Assembly (NCBI GenBank): GCA_018340375.1
Contig: JAFFJZ010000011.1
Coordinates: 434,001-498,000, forward strand
From: Gonatopus flavifemur
Lineage: Eukaryota; Arthropoda; Insecta; Hymenoptera; Dryinidae
DNA: 64,000 bases
Direction: 5' to 3'
Shown one piece after another: positions 33,460 through 43,944 of this stretch. The notes beneath the pieces were generated by a model that had not been told where the DNA came from, searched no databases, and was given only the letters and a program-made list of their open reading frames with translations. Position 1 is the first letter of the stretch, and every line of letters starts with the position of its first letter. Made by a program: the position numbers and the translations under genes.

Positions 33460-34560
33460 AGCAGATCATGAAGTAATCAGTCTTACGACTGGTTTGATGA
33501 AACCCTCCACCCCTGTCTATTATCCACCAAACGTTTAATTTCTACATATCTACCACATCCCTTGTCTTGTACGATTTGATTCATATAACTTGCTCTAGGT
33601 CTACCTTTACCAGTTTTACCATTCATTTTCCCTTCCAATATTGTTTTCAATAAACTCTCATGCCGTAATGTGTGTCCTATAAGATTGCTTCTCCTTTTCA
33701 CGATGTGTTTCAAAAGATTTCTTTCTTCATTTATCTGCTCGAGTACTTCTTCATTTTTGACTTTGTCTATCCATTTTATTCTGAGCATCCTCCTATAACA
33801 CCACATTTCAAAAGCTTCAAGTCTTCGTTGATTAGTTTTCCCCATTGTCCAAGTTTCGCAACCATATAATGCTGTGCTCCAAACATAACTTTTCAATAAT
33901 TTCTTCCTCACTTCCAAGCTTGTATTTTTTGAGCATAATAACTGTTTCTTTTGGTAAAAAGCCTGTTTCCCTTGTGCTATTCTTGCTCTTATATCTCTTT
34001 CGCTTTTGCCGTTTTCTGTAATTATGCTTCCTAGATATTTGAATTCTTTCACCTGTTCAATTGTCTCGGTATCTATTTTGATTTTCGTTCTTCTAGCTGT
34101 TTTCGCTGCTGTACACATCATGAATTTTGTTTTGTCTTTATTTATATTCATACAATAGTTTTCCAATAATATTGTTCCCATAGTGTTGAGAATATTTTCT
34201 AACTCAGTACTACTCGTGGCCAATATAGCTATGTCAGCCGCGAATCTCAACATACTCATATTTTCTCCCTGAATCTGTAATTTCGATTGAATTTCCTCCT
34301 TCACTTCATTCATTGCTTCTTCTATATATAAATTGAAAATCAGTGGCGATAATGAGCATCCTTGTCTCACCCCTCTTCTTATTTGTGCTTCCTCTTCCTG
34401 ACCCTCTATGTCTATTATTGCACTTTGATTCTTATATAATTCGTATATTATTCTTCTATCTTTATAATTTATTCCCACCTTCTTCAGGATCGCAAACATC
34501 TTCCCCCAGTCCACATTATCGAAAGCCTTTTGTATATCTACAAAACCTACGAGTATTCCG
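33460..34560 (-). pseudogene. RTE-like LINE reverse transcriptase, second copy
   Basis: A continuous minus-strand frame of about 355 codons begins at GFVDIQKAFDNVDWGKM (motif A, Asp intact). It goes on through VRQGCSLSPLIFNLYIEEAM, RFAADIAILA, MCTAAKTARRTKIK, YGCETWTMG, RMLRIKWIDKV and RPRASYMNQIVQDK to a stop at the normal place. Motif C reads FAAD instead of FADD, so one catalytic aspartate is lost. Upstream of motif A the similarity stops, so the copy is 5' truncated. The 3' end CTGATTACTTCATGA lies near 33470. It is otherwise far better preserved than the copy at 25457-29300. Confidence 0.9.
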
Positions 34561-34589
34561 AGGTCGTCTAAATTGAAATTATAAAACAT

Positions 34590-35779
34590 TTTTGTTTCTG
34601 GACATCTTGAGCCTACTATTATGAATGCTAAGAGTATCTTTCGGCATGATCTGAAACTTAATATGACTTATACATCAACAAGATGTTATTGTGTTGTTTT
34701 ACACACATTGATTTATTCAGGTCATTTCAAGATAGGTCGTATCCCCAGTCCCTTTAATCAGACTGAAATATAATTATTTCTCAACTATTAATTCAACTAG
34801 TAATTATTCTCAACTAGTTTCTACAAAGAGAATATCGTTTCATGCTTTTGATTGTCCCTGAGAAGATTGTATATAATCTGCTTCGCTTTGTCTGCCAATT
34901 AAGAAGGAAACATTAAAAGCAGAGCACTTAACACTGAAAACTGTAGGATATCTGCCACACTTCTGTTTGTATCATACAGAAATTGTAAATGGAGATAATG
35001 ATTAACTATATTCCCCATGAATTCCAAAAACTTCATAAACAATACAGTCATTTAAACCTCACGTTTTTTACTTGAAACTGGTGACAGAATCTCGATAATT
35101 CCTTCCTGAAGCTACCTCTAGTCAGTTTCTTGACCAAGATGAATTCAAAATCTATTTCTATTTATTATAATTCGGAATTGATAAAGAAAAAAATAACAAT
35201 GTGGAGAAAAGAGTGGGAATATTGATTGAAAAAACAGATCAGACTTTGAATAGCAGTTGTGATAGTGGTTAATAATTTATTTCTTCAATATTTTGATTTT
35301 CATAAAATAGAGACATAAGATAATCAGGTCAAGTGAACAATATTCATAAAAATGAGTGAAATCTCTGAACAAACTTCAAAAAAGTAAAAAAATAACGCCA
35401 AGTCCATGAAAAAATGTTCATCTCTCACAATAACGATTAACAAAAACTTCTTGAAACAAAAACTTCACTCTACCTAGAATTCTACTTGAAGTGGCAAATA
35501 TACTATTTCAAAAAAGAAAATATGTAAAATCAATAACAGCTACCGAATACATTCGGCGATCCAAATGGTATGCGAAGAATTTTTGGGATATTCTAACTTG
35601 ACTTGTCAAAAATTTATTCGTAGTGGTTTATAATTTCTAAGGAAAATACAAACTTGTTCATTAAATACAAACGCGTGCGTGAATTTTTCTCAAAATATAG
35701 AATGGACGGATTTGGGGGAGTGATCGGAACATCGGTGCCGTTGCGTTAATACAGTAAAAATTGAAAATTCTATCACATG
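34590..35779. other. Unassigned AT-rich DNA
   Basis: No repeat termini or credible frame. Near 35750, ACAGTAAAAATTGAAAATTC hints at a decayed CACTG-type end. Confidence 0.35.
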
Positions 35780-36195
35780 TAATATCGTACATTTCGAATG
35801 TCCTATGTATTTACTAAGTATATTGAAACACACCGGCAAAAATAATTGGTTATCCTTACTCCAAATTAGTTCCAGCAACTATAGATACGATTCTTGATAT
35901 TTGGATAACTAAAACGGGCGTTGGTTTAACTAGATTCAAATTTAATTTCTCTCAATGTAGTTGTTTCTATTAGTTTGAGGTTACCTTTACTACAAATTTT
36001 ATGACCAGGTGTTATTCTTTAATCACTCGAAACTAATTGTTACAAATAACTTCGGTTCATTCGCTCGAATAAATTATTCTTTCCGGTGCAGCCTCATTCG
36101 CACATTCTATGAATGGTCACTATATGTTTTCTGTATCTCATTTGTATATTTTAGAAACGTGTCTACGCATATACGAACATCTGTTGCGACTTGGG
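35780..36195 (+). mobile_element. CCCAAG-family MITE, copy 9, decayed and split
   Basis: Only the right half remains: AATATCGTACATTTCGAATG, then after an insertion CCTCATTCGCACATTCTATG and the end TGTTGCGACTTGGG. The insertion is 35831-36088. Confidence 0.7.
35831..36088. mobile_element. CACCGG MITE
   Basis: CACCGGCAAAAATAATTGG to AAATTATTCTTTCCGGTG, CA on both sides. Removing it restores the GAAACAG.CTCATTCG of the CCCAAG family. The interior has GTTACAAATAAC and TAACTAAA words. Confidence 0.8.
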
Positions 36196-36430
36196 CTGGC
36201 ACTTGACTCGGGTACATGTAACCAGGGAGATTTTACATTTTTTCCACTCAGGAGTTAATAATATTTCGCCACCTCCAACCTGAGTTGGATCAATATTTTC
36301 AATCATTCCATTAAGTATATTCATGTTTCTTGAGAACAATGTGAAAAACTTTTATGATTCCCTCCCTCCCCCCTCTCTCTGAAAATTTGCCACCCTGAGC
36401 TGTGGACTCCCAAGTTACCCCCTAAACATA

Positions 36431-36657
36431 CACGGAGAGAAAAGTATTGCTGGCATAACAAGCAGGTCTGTTACTATAGCGTCTACAAAAAAAATTAGCT
36501 GTAAGAGCAAGTAAAATGATTGACACAACTACATTTTTTTGCTGACATAAACACATTTGTTAACAGAACTAACGTCTTAGTTGCTGTAGTGAATATTTTT
36601 GCAAGGACAACAAATTTCTTTGTAGGCGCTATAGTAGCAAACCATTTTTCCTCCGCG
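36431..36657 (+). mobile_element. CACGG-type MITE, TAGCGCCTA subfamily, copy 3
   Basis: Same 227 bp body as 14808-15033. The right terminus has decayed to CTCCGCG. Confidence 0.85.
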
Positions 36658-36806
36658 CATCGCTACATGTAACTGAATTCTCAATACAATCATCCAACAT
36701 TTGAAATTCGATTCACAAGTGTACTTGAAAAATGAATAAAGTTCCAAGAAATTTCTTACAGCGTAGGTTTGGATGTATCTCAGAGTAAGCTTGTATTTAG
36801 AATGTA

Positions 36807-37272
36807 CACGGAGAAAAATGGAGATCGAAAATACAGTAATCTTTAATAAAAATTGGAGAATATTTCTTATAATCTGAGAATTTTTCCTCAATGCATAATA
36901 AAGACAAAACGGTCCACTTTTTTGTGCAATTTTATTCGAAAAACAATGAAAAATTATCAATACTTAATAAAGAATAGAGAGACATATGGACTTTCCCAAA
37001 GTCGCGCGTGAAATTTCACAAAAATAGTAACAAAATTTAAATATCCTACTATTCACTTTGTGAAATTTCGTATGCGACTTTTGGGAAGTTCATATGTGTC
37101 TCTATTCTTTATGAAGTATTGATAATTTTTCATTGTTTTTCGAATAAAATTGCACAAAAAAGTAGACCATGTTGTCTCTATTATGCATTTAAGAAAAAGT
37201 CTGAGATTTTGAGAAATATTCTCAAATTTTGATCAGAGATTACTATATTTTCGACCTGCATTTTTCTCCGTG
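36807..37272. mobile_element. CACGG-type MITE forming a 466 bp hairpin
   Basis: CACGGAGAAAAATGGAG to CATTTTTCTCCGTG, TA on both sides. The arms of about 210 bp pair with few mismatches, for example AAATTGTGCAA-type sequence and GACACATATG on both arms. Transcription from either side would give a long double-stranded RNA. Confidence 0.85.
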
Positions 37273-37339
37273 TAGACACTTTTACTTTTTACTGTGAAGT
37301 AGCAATAAACGTGCGAACGTATACGTGTGTAAATATATA

Positions 37340-37437
37340 CCCACACAGGCCCAGAAGAATGCATAAAGAATTCTTATTGAATTGATTGTGTTGTTTATGA
37401 ATTCTTCAAGAATTCATGTAGGACTGTGGTACTGTGT

Positions 37438-37440
<3 letters not shown>
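37340..37440. mobile_element. CCCACACA hairpin MITE, copy 1
   Basis: 101 bp, CCCACACAGGCCCAGAAG to TGTGGTACTGTGTGGG, filled with AAGAATTCTT words. Sister copy at 62903-63011. Confidence 0.8.

Positions 37441-37441
<1 letters not shown>

Positions 37442-37476
<35 letters not shown>
37442..37476. repeat. (TA)n microsatellite
   Basis: About 17 TA units between two TA-targeting MITEs. Confidence 0.9.
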
Positions 37477-37479
<3 letters not shown>

Positions 37480-37480
37480 A

Positions 37481-37693
37481 GGGGAGAGTTGCCTTGATTG
37501 GACCATCGCCTTGGATGGACCACCACCTTTTATTGTCAAAGGAAAAAATTTAGATTTCTTCTAATCATAAAGTGATAATGTCCATCAATGTGACATTATC
37601 GCTCTATGATTAGAAGAAATCTAAGTTTTTTCCTTTGGCAATAAAAGGTGGTGGTCCATTCAAGGCGATGGTCCAACCAAGGCAACTCTCCCC
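37481..37693. mobile_element. GGGGAGAGTTGCC near-perfect hairpin
   Basis: Arms of about 105 nt, GGGGAGAGTTGCCTTG to CAAGGCAACTCTCCCC, with about seven mismatches and almost no loop. TA lies on both sides. It repeats TTGGACCA and TGGTGGTCC words. Structurally it is a MITE, and it is also a candidate small-RNA precursor. Confidence 0.85.
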
Positions 37694-37715
37694 TATATAT
37701 ACACATGCATAAATT

Positions 37716-38180
37716 CATAGAATCTACAAATGAGATACGGAGAACATACATTGAACGCTCATAGAATCCCTGCTTCAAAAATCCGATTCAAACCTATTCA
37801 CTTGTCAATCGATTTGAATCAGATTTTTGTCCGGGAATTTTCCTATTTGATTTCATTCAGATATAATCAGTGCAAATAAGAAATTTCTACTCAATGGCAT
37901 ATAAAGGGTAAATTCGACTGTACATGATCTGGATTTCCTGATTATACCTCATTGAGTAAAAACTATTCCTATTCAGACCGATTAAATTTGGATAAGATCA
38001 AATAGGAAAATTCCTAGACAAAAATCTGATTCATAGTGATTGACCAGTTAATAGGTTTGAATGGGATCTTTGAAGCAGAGATAGCACCTATGGAAAGGTC
38101 TCATGATCATGGGCGTAAAATATACTTTGATTATTCGTAGAACATTCATAGTATATTCATAATATATTCCGATGTTGCTT
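37716..38180 (-). mobile_element. CCCAAG-family MITE, copy 10, decayed and split
   Basis: A left piece with TACAAATGAGATACGGAGAA, the insert 37770-38079, then AGCACCTATGGAAAGGTCTC and the end GATGTTGCTTGGG. The family segment between the pieces is deleted. Confidence 0.65.
37770..38079. mobile_element. CTGCTTCAAA MITE
   Basis: CTGCTTCAAAAATCCGATTC to GATCTTTGAAGCAG. The arms share AATCAGATTTTTGTC and CCTATTTGAT, with AATAGGTTTGAATC words. No clear target duplication, because the host copy is deleted at the junction. Confidence 0.65.
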
Positions 38181-38246
38181 GGGATATTATATTATAATAT
38201 AATACGTATTTGCATTTCAACGGGGACTTTTTTTTCTCATTAGAAT

Positions 38247-39091
38247 CCCGTGTAGAAAAATTTAGTCTGGCAAACATATTGGAAGAATATAACCTAACGG
38301 AAGAATTTCCGTTTCCTTCGCCAGATCCGATTTGAAACTATACCATGAACTATACCATGTATTCAATGTGATCTTAAATAAAAGAAACTCGGATAGAAAG
38401 ATGCGCTGTTTTTTAAATTCAATTTATGACAAATATCTTAACATCTAAATGTTTGTGAGTTGAATGTTGTTTCAAGGAGAGTGAAAAAAAATCCTGTAAC
38501 CCCAGAGGAAAATAGACGTGCCACTTTCAATGAGTAATCTTTCACGCTTGAAGAGTTCATTCTTGGATCAAATCACTTCTAATTCCGTTTTGGGAATGAA
38601 AAACCATGCTCTTGAGGATTAAAAAATTCACTCTTTTCAGAGTGGCATTATTTGCACACTTTGTATGATCCTATTTTAAAAAATTTTCTGCGCATTTCTC
38701 ACTGTTTATTACAGATTAAATGAGATGAGTCTACGTCTCGTGATGATTCACGGCAAATTTTATTTATTTAAAACATATTTTGGGCTGTTGATTGATTCCA
38801 TCGTTCATTTGAACAAAATGAGTACATTGATGAGGTGTATTATCATCAGTATGCACCTGCTCTTGTTATCTTTTTATTTTAATTCCACCAGATTTATCCC
38901 ATGCTTTGGACAAACTTTCACTGACTTCAAATAAAAGTTTGGCAAAAGTATGACTGAGTCCCAAACCCCATACTTTTAGCCAGACTTACTCATACTTCTC
39001 GCCAGACCATTCTTACGTATTGCCAAATTATTGCCATACTTTTGGTCAGATTCTCCCAATATGTTTGCCAGACCAAATTTTTCTACACGGG
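38247..39091. mobile_element. 845 bp CCCGTGTAGAAAAATTT element
   Basis: Ends CCCGTGTAGAAAAATTTAG and AAATTTTTCTACACGGG, followed inwards by CTGGCAAACATATTGG on both arms. AT flanks both sides. The right part is made of GGCAAAAGTATG/CATACTTTTGGC words. A frame at 38725-38934 has no domain. Confidence 0.8.
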
Positions 39092-39994
39092 ATATTGCTT
39101 CTTAAAACCCTGTTCATTCTTATGCACGAAAGTATACCTACAAGATATCACTTGAGAGAATAGCACCTTATTGTGGAAACTGCATTTCAGTTGTCCTGAC
39201 TGAATTTCAGCTGGCGTAAGTAAAAGCCTAGTCATCAGAAATACGGATGAAGCAGTTTGTTGTAATCAATTTAATTATGAGAGATGAAATTTATTCCGTT
39301 CAACAAAATTTGTATCTACAGTGATTAAACTCCCTTGTCTAATACTCAATTGAATTTTTTCCCAGTACACATCTCCAATTCTATCCAATTTTTTATTTCA
39401 CTTTGTTATTCATTCAACTAAATTTTCACCTTGATATATGCTACATTCTGCGAAATTTACATTTCGTTGCATAAAAAAGTGCAAAAAGAAGGGATATACA
39501 TTGGACGGGGCGGTACAACAGAAACCGATCTAAGGAACACAATGGAGTCATATTATCTTCCTCCATAGGTTGGCTTGAGTTTTGTTGCAACTTGAAACGA
39601 AGGTTCACGAGGATGCTCGACTTTGCTCGAATGAAGAATGAAAGCCATGGGAAAGGCGGGTGGAGTAAACCGAATCAAGCGTCGAGATGGAGGGGGAATG
39701 AGGAGTTGTAGGGTCTAGAGGCAAGCCTGAACAGAATGATGGTTCTCAAGCGAGGTCATGTATTTCGAAGTCAATCTTGTATTTCAATCCAAAAAGCTCT
39801 GCCATATTTTATCGTAGAAAAATTTATAAAATGTTTTCACAAAAATGCACCGTGGAAAAATTTTTGAGTGAAATTCCACCAAGACTCTTTGGATGTATTC
39901 TTGTCAATGATTCTTGATAGAATTTTTGCGTAAAATTTTCTACAGTGTCTATTCCGTAATACATTCTTGATAATATTGTTCTTTCTTTTCTTAG
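39092..39994. other. Possible single-copy DNA
   Basis: Less repetitive than average. The stretch 39500-39740 is relatively GC-rich. No frame or repeat is recognised. Confidence 0.35.
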
Positions 39995-40031
39995 GCTGTC
40001 CTGGCTTAATTCCACCAAGCATAAATGGAAG
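39995..40031 (+). CDS. Possible 37-nt internal exon
   Basis: A strong acceptor (TTCTTTCTTTTCTTAG) directly precedes this stretch, and a consensus donor (GGAAG/GTGAGC) directly follows it. Two of the three frames are open; one reads CPGLIPPSING. An exon this small needs neighbours I cannot identify, so it may be a chance pairing of splice signals. Confidence 0.25.
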
Positions 40032-40165
40032 GTGAGCTGTCAGAATTATGAGTAGAAAAATGTTTTTGATTTTAATGAAAGATTTAGCGATGGCAAATAA
40101 AATTTATTTTATTCGACTGGATTTTTATTCAGAGCAATTGAATTCCCAGTCAATATTGCGTATTT

Positions 40166-40245
40166 TTTCCGTGTGTTTGTTCATCGAGCTAAGTGATTTC
40201 AAAGAAAAAGATCACTTGATGAACAAGCACACGAAGAAAAATAAT
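40166..40245. repeat. Small hairpin between CACGG-like ends
   Basis: GTTCATCGAGCTAAGTGATTT pairs with AGATCACTTGATGAAC. Outside it are TTTTTTCCGTG and CACGAAGAAAAA, that is, CACGG-type ends facing outwards. Confidence 0.5.
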
Positions 40246-40255
40246 TTGACATTCT

Positions 40256-40500
40256 TGGCATAGCTGAAAATTATATATGGGAGCTATTTTCTTAGCTACC
40301 ATCGGTACTCACTTAGCGATAATAGTGAGGGATATAGCTGTTCATTTCGCCGCTGAATTATTTGGCTATCCAAATCTTGAACACAAAACCTGTGCGGTTA
40401 CAGCTACGACTTCTTAATGATGGTCTTCCTAATAAATAGCTATAGCTGCAATTATTTCAGCTACATCAACGAAAAAAGTAAGGTAAAAGAGTGAAGGACT
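40256..40500. repeat. AGCTA-word region
   Basis: Repeated TAGCTGAAAT, TAGCTATAGCTGC and TTAGCTACC words. It is probably the body of a CACGG-type MITE whose right end is lost. Similar words recur at 42925-43030. Confidence 0.4.
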
Positions 40501-40842
40501 TCCACACTATAGCTAGTTCATTTTTCTGCACGCAAAATTTGAAAAATGAGAAAAAATGTGAAAATTTCCTTTTATTCAGATTAGAATGTGAGACCTCGTT
40601 TCAACTGAAATAGGATAATTTCAAATGTGATTCAATTATATAGCTCAATGATTGTAATGTGAAAACATTCGAATTTTTCTACACATGAAGCATATGAGTT
40701 TCTCTACTTCCTGCCACATATGGCGGAAAGATTCGGAACAAAATGGGACAAAAACCGCTACGAAACGGAAAGAAACAGATTTTTCCGGCTCTAGTTTGTT
40801 TTCAAACATTCACGATATTTTCGGTATGGTTACGAATTCCTG

Positions 40843-41105
40843 CACGGAGAAAAACGTATTGGAAATGTGTGGCAGGGTTTACCATAATAACGGCAGTTTT
40901 GGGGCACGTGAGCATATATGTGCACTCCTCCTTTAATTATGGTGATCCATAGCTCATTTTGGTGAAAATAACTTTGCATTTGACACATATTACTATAGGT
41001 TTGAAAAAAGTTACTACGAATTAAAGGAGAAATGTTCATAAACGCCCATGTGTCCCAAAACTACTATCATTATGGGGATCTCTGCTACAAATCTTTCTCC
41101 CTGTG
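40843..41105. mobile_element. CACGG-type MITE
   Basis: CACGGAGAAAAACGTATTGG to ACAAATCTTTCTCCCTGTG, TG on both sides. The arms share CATAATAACGGCAGTTTTGG / CCAAAACTACTATCATTATG. Confidence 0.75.
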
Positions 41106-41176
41106 TGTCATATGCAAGAACTTCTACATGAAAATGTATGCAAATCTCTACCCAGTAAACAGTCATTCTAAACCTA

Positions 41177-41427
41177 CACTGTAAAAAATAATCGGAATTT
41201 TCCTGTGTACATCAACCGGAAAATTTCAATCACTGATTAGGAAATCAATATCCGGTACATTTACATGAAATTTCCCATACATTTATCTGAAAGTTCCAAA
41301 CTTTATGGGATTTTTGCCAACATTTCACAGTAAATTTCCGGACAAGTTGGGAAAATTTCTAACGCATGTATGTGTTGATTACTTCACATCAATATATAGG
41401 AATTTTCCGATAAAATGTTTTACAGTG
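41177..41427. mobile_element. CACTG-type MITE with CCGGAAAATTTC words
   Basis: CACTGTAAAAAATAATCGG to CCGATAAAATGTTTTACAGTG-type end, TA on both sides, 251 bp. The interior repeats TTTCCGG and GGAAATTT words. Confidence 0.85.
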
Positions 41428-41628
41428 TACATAATGTTATCTGAAAGATGTCGAAATCATCTCTACTGCGTCGATTTTTGTTACTTTTTTTATGTCTTCC
41501 CAAGAGTTCTAAATGCTATCTATAAGATATCACGGATAACTTTCAGATAGTGTTTAGAACTCTTGAAGAGACATCAAGGAGGTGGCAGAAATCGACGCAT
41601 TAGAGATCATTTCGACATCTTGTCGGTA

Positions 41629-41901
41629 CACTGTAAAAAATTGCTTCCTAAATTTCATAGAAATGTATGTGAAGCAATGAACATATACATTTTGTATTGA
41701 ATTTTCAAAACTTCTTTGGCTTTTCATATGAAATTGTATGATATCTCATACAGAATTATAATTTTTCATGCATTTTTATATGAATTTTCACACATTTTGC
41801 ATTAAATTTCATGAATTCACGATTGAACTTGATTTCAATTACAAGTTTCAGAATTTTCATATATATCTGATATCGGAAATTTCAGAATATTTTTTACAGT
41901 G
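41629..41901. mobile_element. CACTG-type MITE, 273 bp, copy 2
   Basis: Same length and nearly the same sequence as 5009-5281, same orientation, TA on both sides. Confidence 0.9.
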
Positions 41902-41960
41902 TAACATTACGATAGTTTCCAATATTGTCTGAAAAATTGTTTGTTTGTATTGTTACTGGG

Positions 41961-43120
41961 TATTGTTCTGAGGATTTTCCCGCAACTTTGATAGGAAACT
42001 TTTAGTAAATTCATAGGGATTACCCCTACGCGTGGGGACACGCACTCCTACGAAAAACTGCGCTAACACGAAATGATGATATATGATATATGATATGTCC
42101 AAATTTGTTAAAATTCTTAGTTTTCATGCAACTCTTCGTAATTCAGAGATTATTATTTTGGTCTCTACGCTGAACTACGTATTTCTACTCTTGTACTGTA
42201 ATCTCGCATAGTGCTAGAACAAAAGTACGTAATTTTATCTACGTCCAATTATGTAATTCTATGCCAAGTGACGTAGCGTGTACTGCCCTAATTTCTCACA
42301 GTCCTTGGCATAGTTCGTCGTAGAAATATTGCCACAAGGGACGGACACGGTCAATTATTACATTAGCTTCTGGAGTTAAACTTTACCTGCGTGGACATTT
42401 TTTCAGTCCTCTCGTATTGAACATAGGCCCTGTATGGACGTATCTTGAAGATTCAAACGCAGAATTCGCTAGCGTCAGCCACCAACGAGTTTAATCGGGT
42501 TGTTAATATTCGCCCTGATGTTTCTAACCTTGGGGCAGGCCTATGTGTGGGGTCAAGCTGTATTACCAATCTTTCCCCCTGTCATGAAAATCTGGCTGCA
42601 CTCAACTACAGCCTGCACCTCTCCACACCTCCATCTTGTCACTCTTTCCGCATTCTCCCAAAGATTTCAATCTAACCATACCTTTGTACAACCCATGTGG
42701 TGCCCAGTGAAATCAGCAATGTATCTCTTTATCACGAAAATATTGATTTGTTGGACTTGAGTTCTTATAGGACCTGGACATACTTCTGAAGCTGAATTTC
42801 ACTTACGTGAACATTTTTCTGAGTGCCCTGTGTTGAATACAAGCCCTGTATCGGCGTTTATTGCATATCCAAACATAGAATTGCCTAGTTCTAGCCACCA
42901 AAGGACCTAGTCGAATTGGTAATATTTTTGCTGTGGCAGCTACATTTCTTGCTGTGACCGCTAAGTGAGTAGCTTTGGAAGCTAAAAAATAGCTCCCGTA
43001 GGTAATTTCTAGCTACCCAAATCATAGCGAATTATTTTTTATAGTATTTTTCATGGTATTCTGCCAGTCTTGGCTTGTATTGGTGCAATAGTGTGTCTGT
43101 GGTAGAATTTTGGTTGGGTA
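41961..43120. repeat. Diverged direct duplication and word fragments
   Basis: About 150 bp at 42351-42500 recurs, diverged, at 42765-42915 (GGACATTTTT.CAG / GAACATTTTTCTGAG, CCCTGTAT, TAGCCACCAA). Between them are open but unrecognised frames. The stretch 42925-43030 has GCTGTGGCAGCTA words. The segment 43046-43118 resembles the right end of the 44095-44407 element, ending ATTTTGGTTGGG. Confidence 0.5.
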
Positions 43121-43373
43121 CACTGTTGGAGATTTCTTGGCAAGACTACAATCGCACGTCAGGGAAGCAATTTCCAGTCACGTGAATGAAAAAGTTACAT
43201 AATTATAAAATTTCACTTACGAAAATATATATAAATCTGTAATATAATGTGAAAATTGTAACCGAAGTTCAATTACGTGTAAGTGAATTCTCAATTCAAA
43301 TCCCAGAATTTGGAAATTTCGGTTATAAATGTGATTGAAAAAGTTATGAGATTCCAAACAATTTTTAACAATG
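43121..43373. mobile_element. CACTG-type MITE related to 10547-11644
   Basis: CACTGTTGGAGATTTCTTGG to CAATTTTTAACAATG. It shares GGAAGCAA.TTCCA.TCACGT with the right part of 10547-11644. The right terminus has decayed (CAATG). Confidence 0.65.
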
Positions 43374-43944
43374 TAGTTCAAAATTCATTTTCTTCATTCA
43401 CTCAATTATATTTTGTATGCTATAAGAAATATGCGAATTCTTTCAATATCCACGGTCATTCTCATATGCACTTGGAATACTGCGTGTGGAGAGAAGAGGA
43501 AATAAGAATATCTTACTGAGATAACTTGACGGATAAAAACAAGGGAAGGATCGATATAGCTTGGCCAGGGGCAAGCTCAAAATTTCGAGTGGCGCCGGCG
43601 CTACTCACCGATTCTTACTTCTTTTCTGCTTCATTGCTTCAGCATACAGCAGTTCGGCTGCATTTCTTTTCATCATGGATCAATCGTCCAAAATTTACGA
43701 TGTTCGTCTCTTCAATTGATATAATCTTACATGTCTTCAGGGCTGAGGATAAACGATGTGCATTTGTTTGCATTCAAAAAATGTGCAGCAAATGATTTGA
43801 GAATGAAATTTACAAGAACTGCCTTTCAAACCTATTTGTTACTTTATTTCTTAGCTGACTCATATCAGTAAGGTGAGAAAGCTTGATGAATATTAAAGGA
43901 ACATTTGTGAACGTTTGAATATTCATTGAACATTCATATAATTG

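Larger units (their letters stand above)
41151..41960. mobile_element. CCCAGTAAACA element with two CACTG insertions
   Basis: CCCAGTAAACAG to TTGTTACTGGG, TA on both sides. Removing the CACTG MITEs at 41177-41427 and 41629-41901 leaves a simple foldback. Its arms of about 80 bp (41440-41625) share GATGTCGAAATCATCTCTA and CAAGAGTTCTAAA. Confidence 0.75.
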
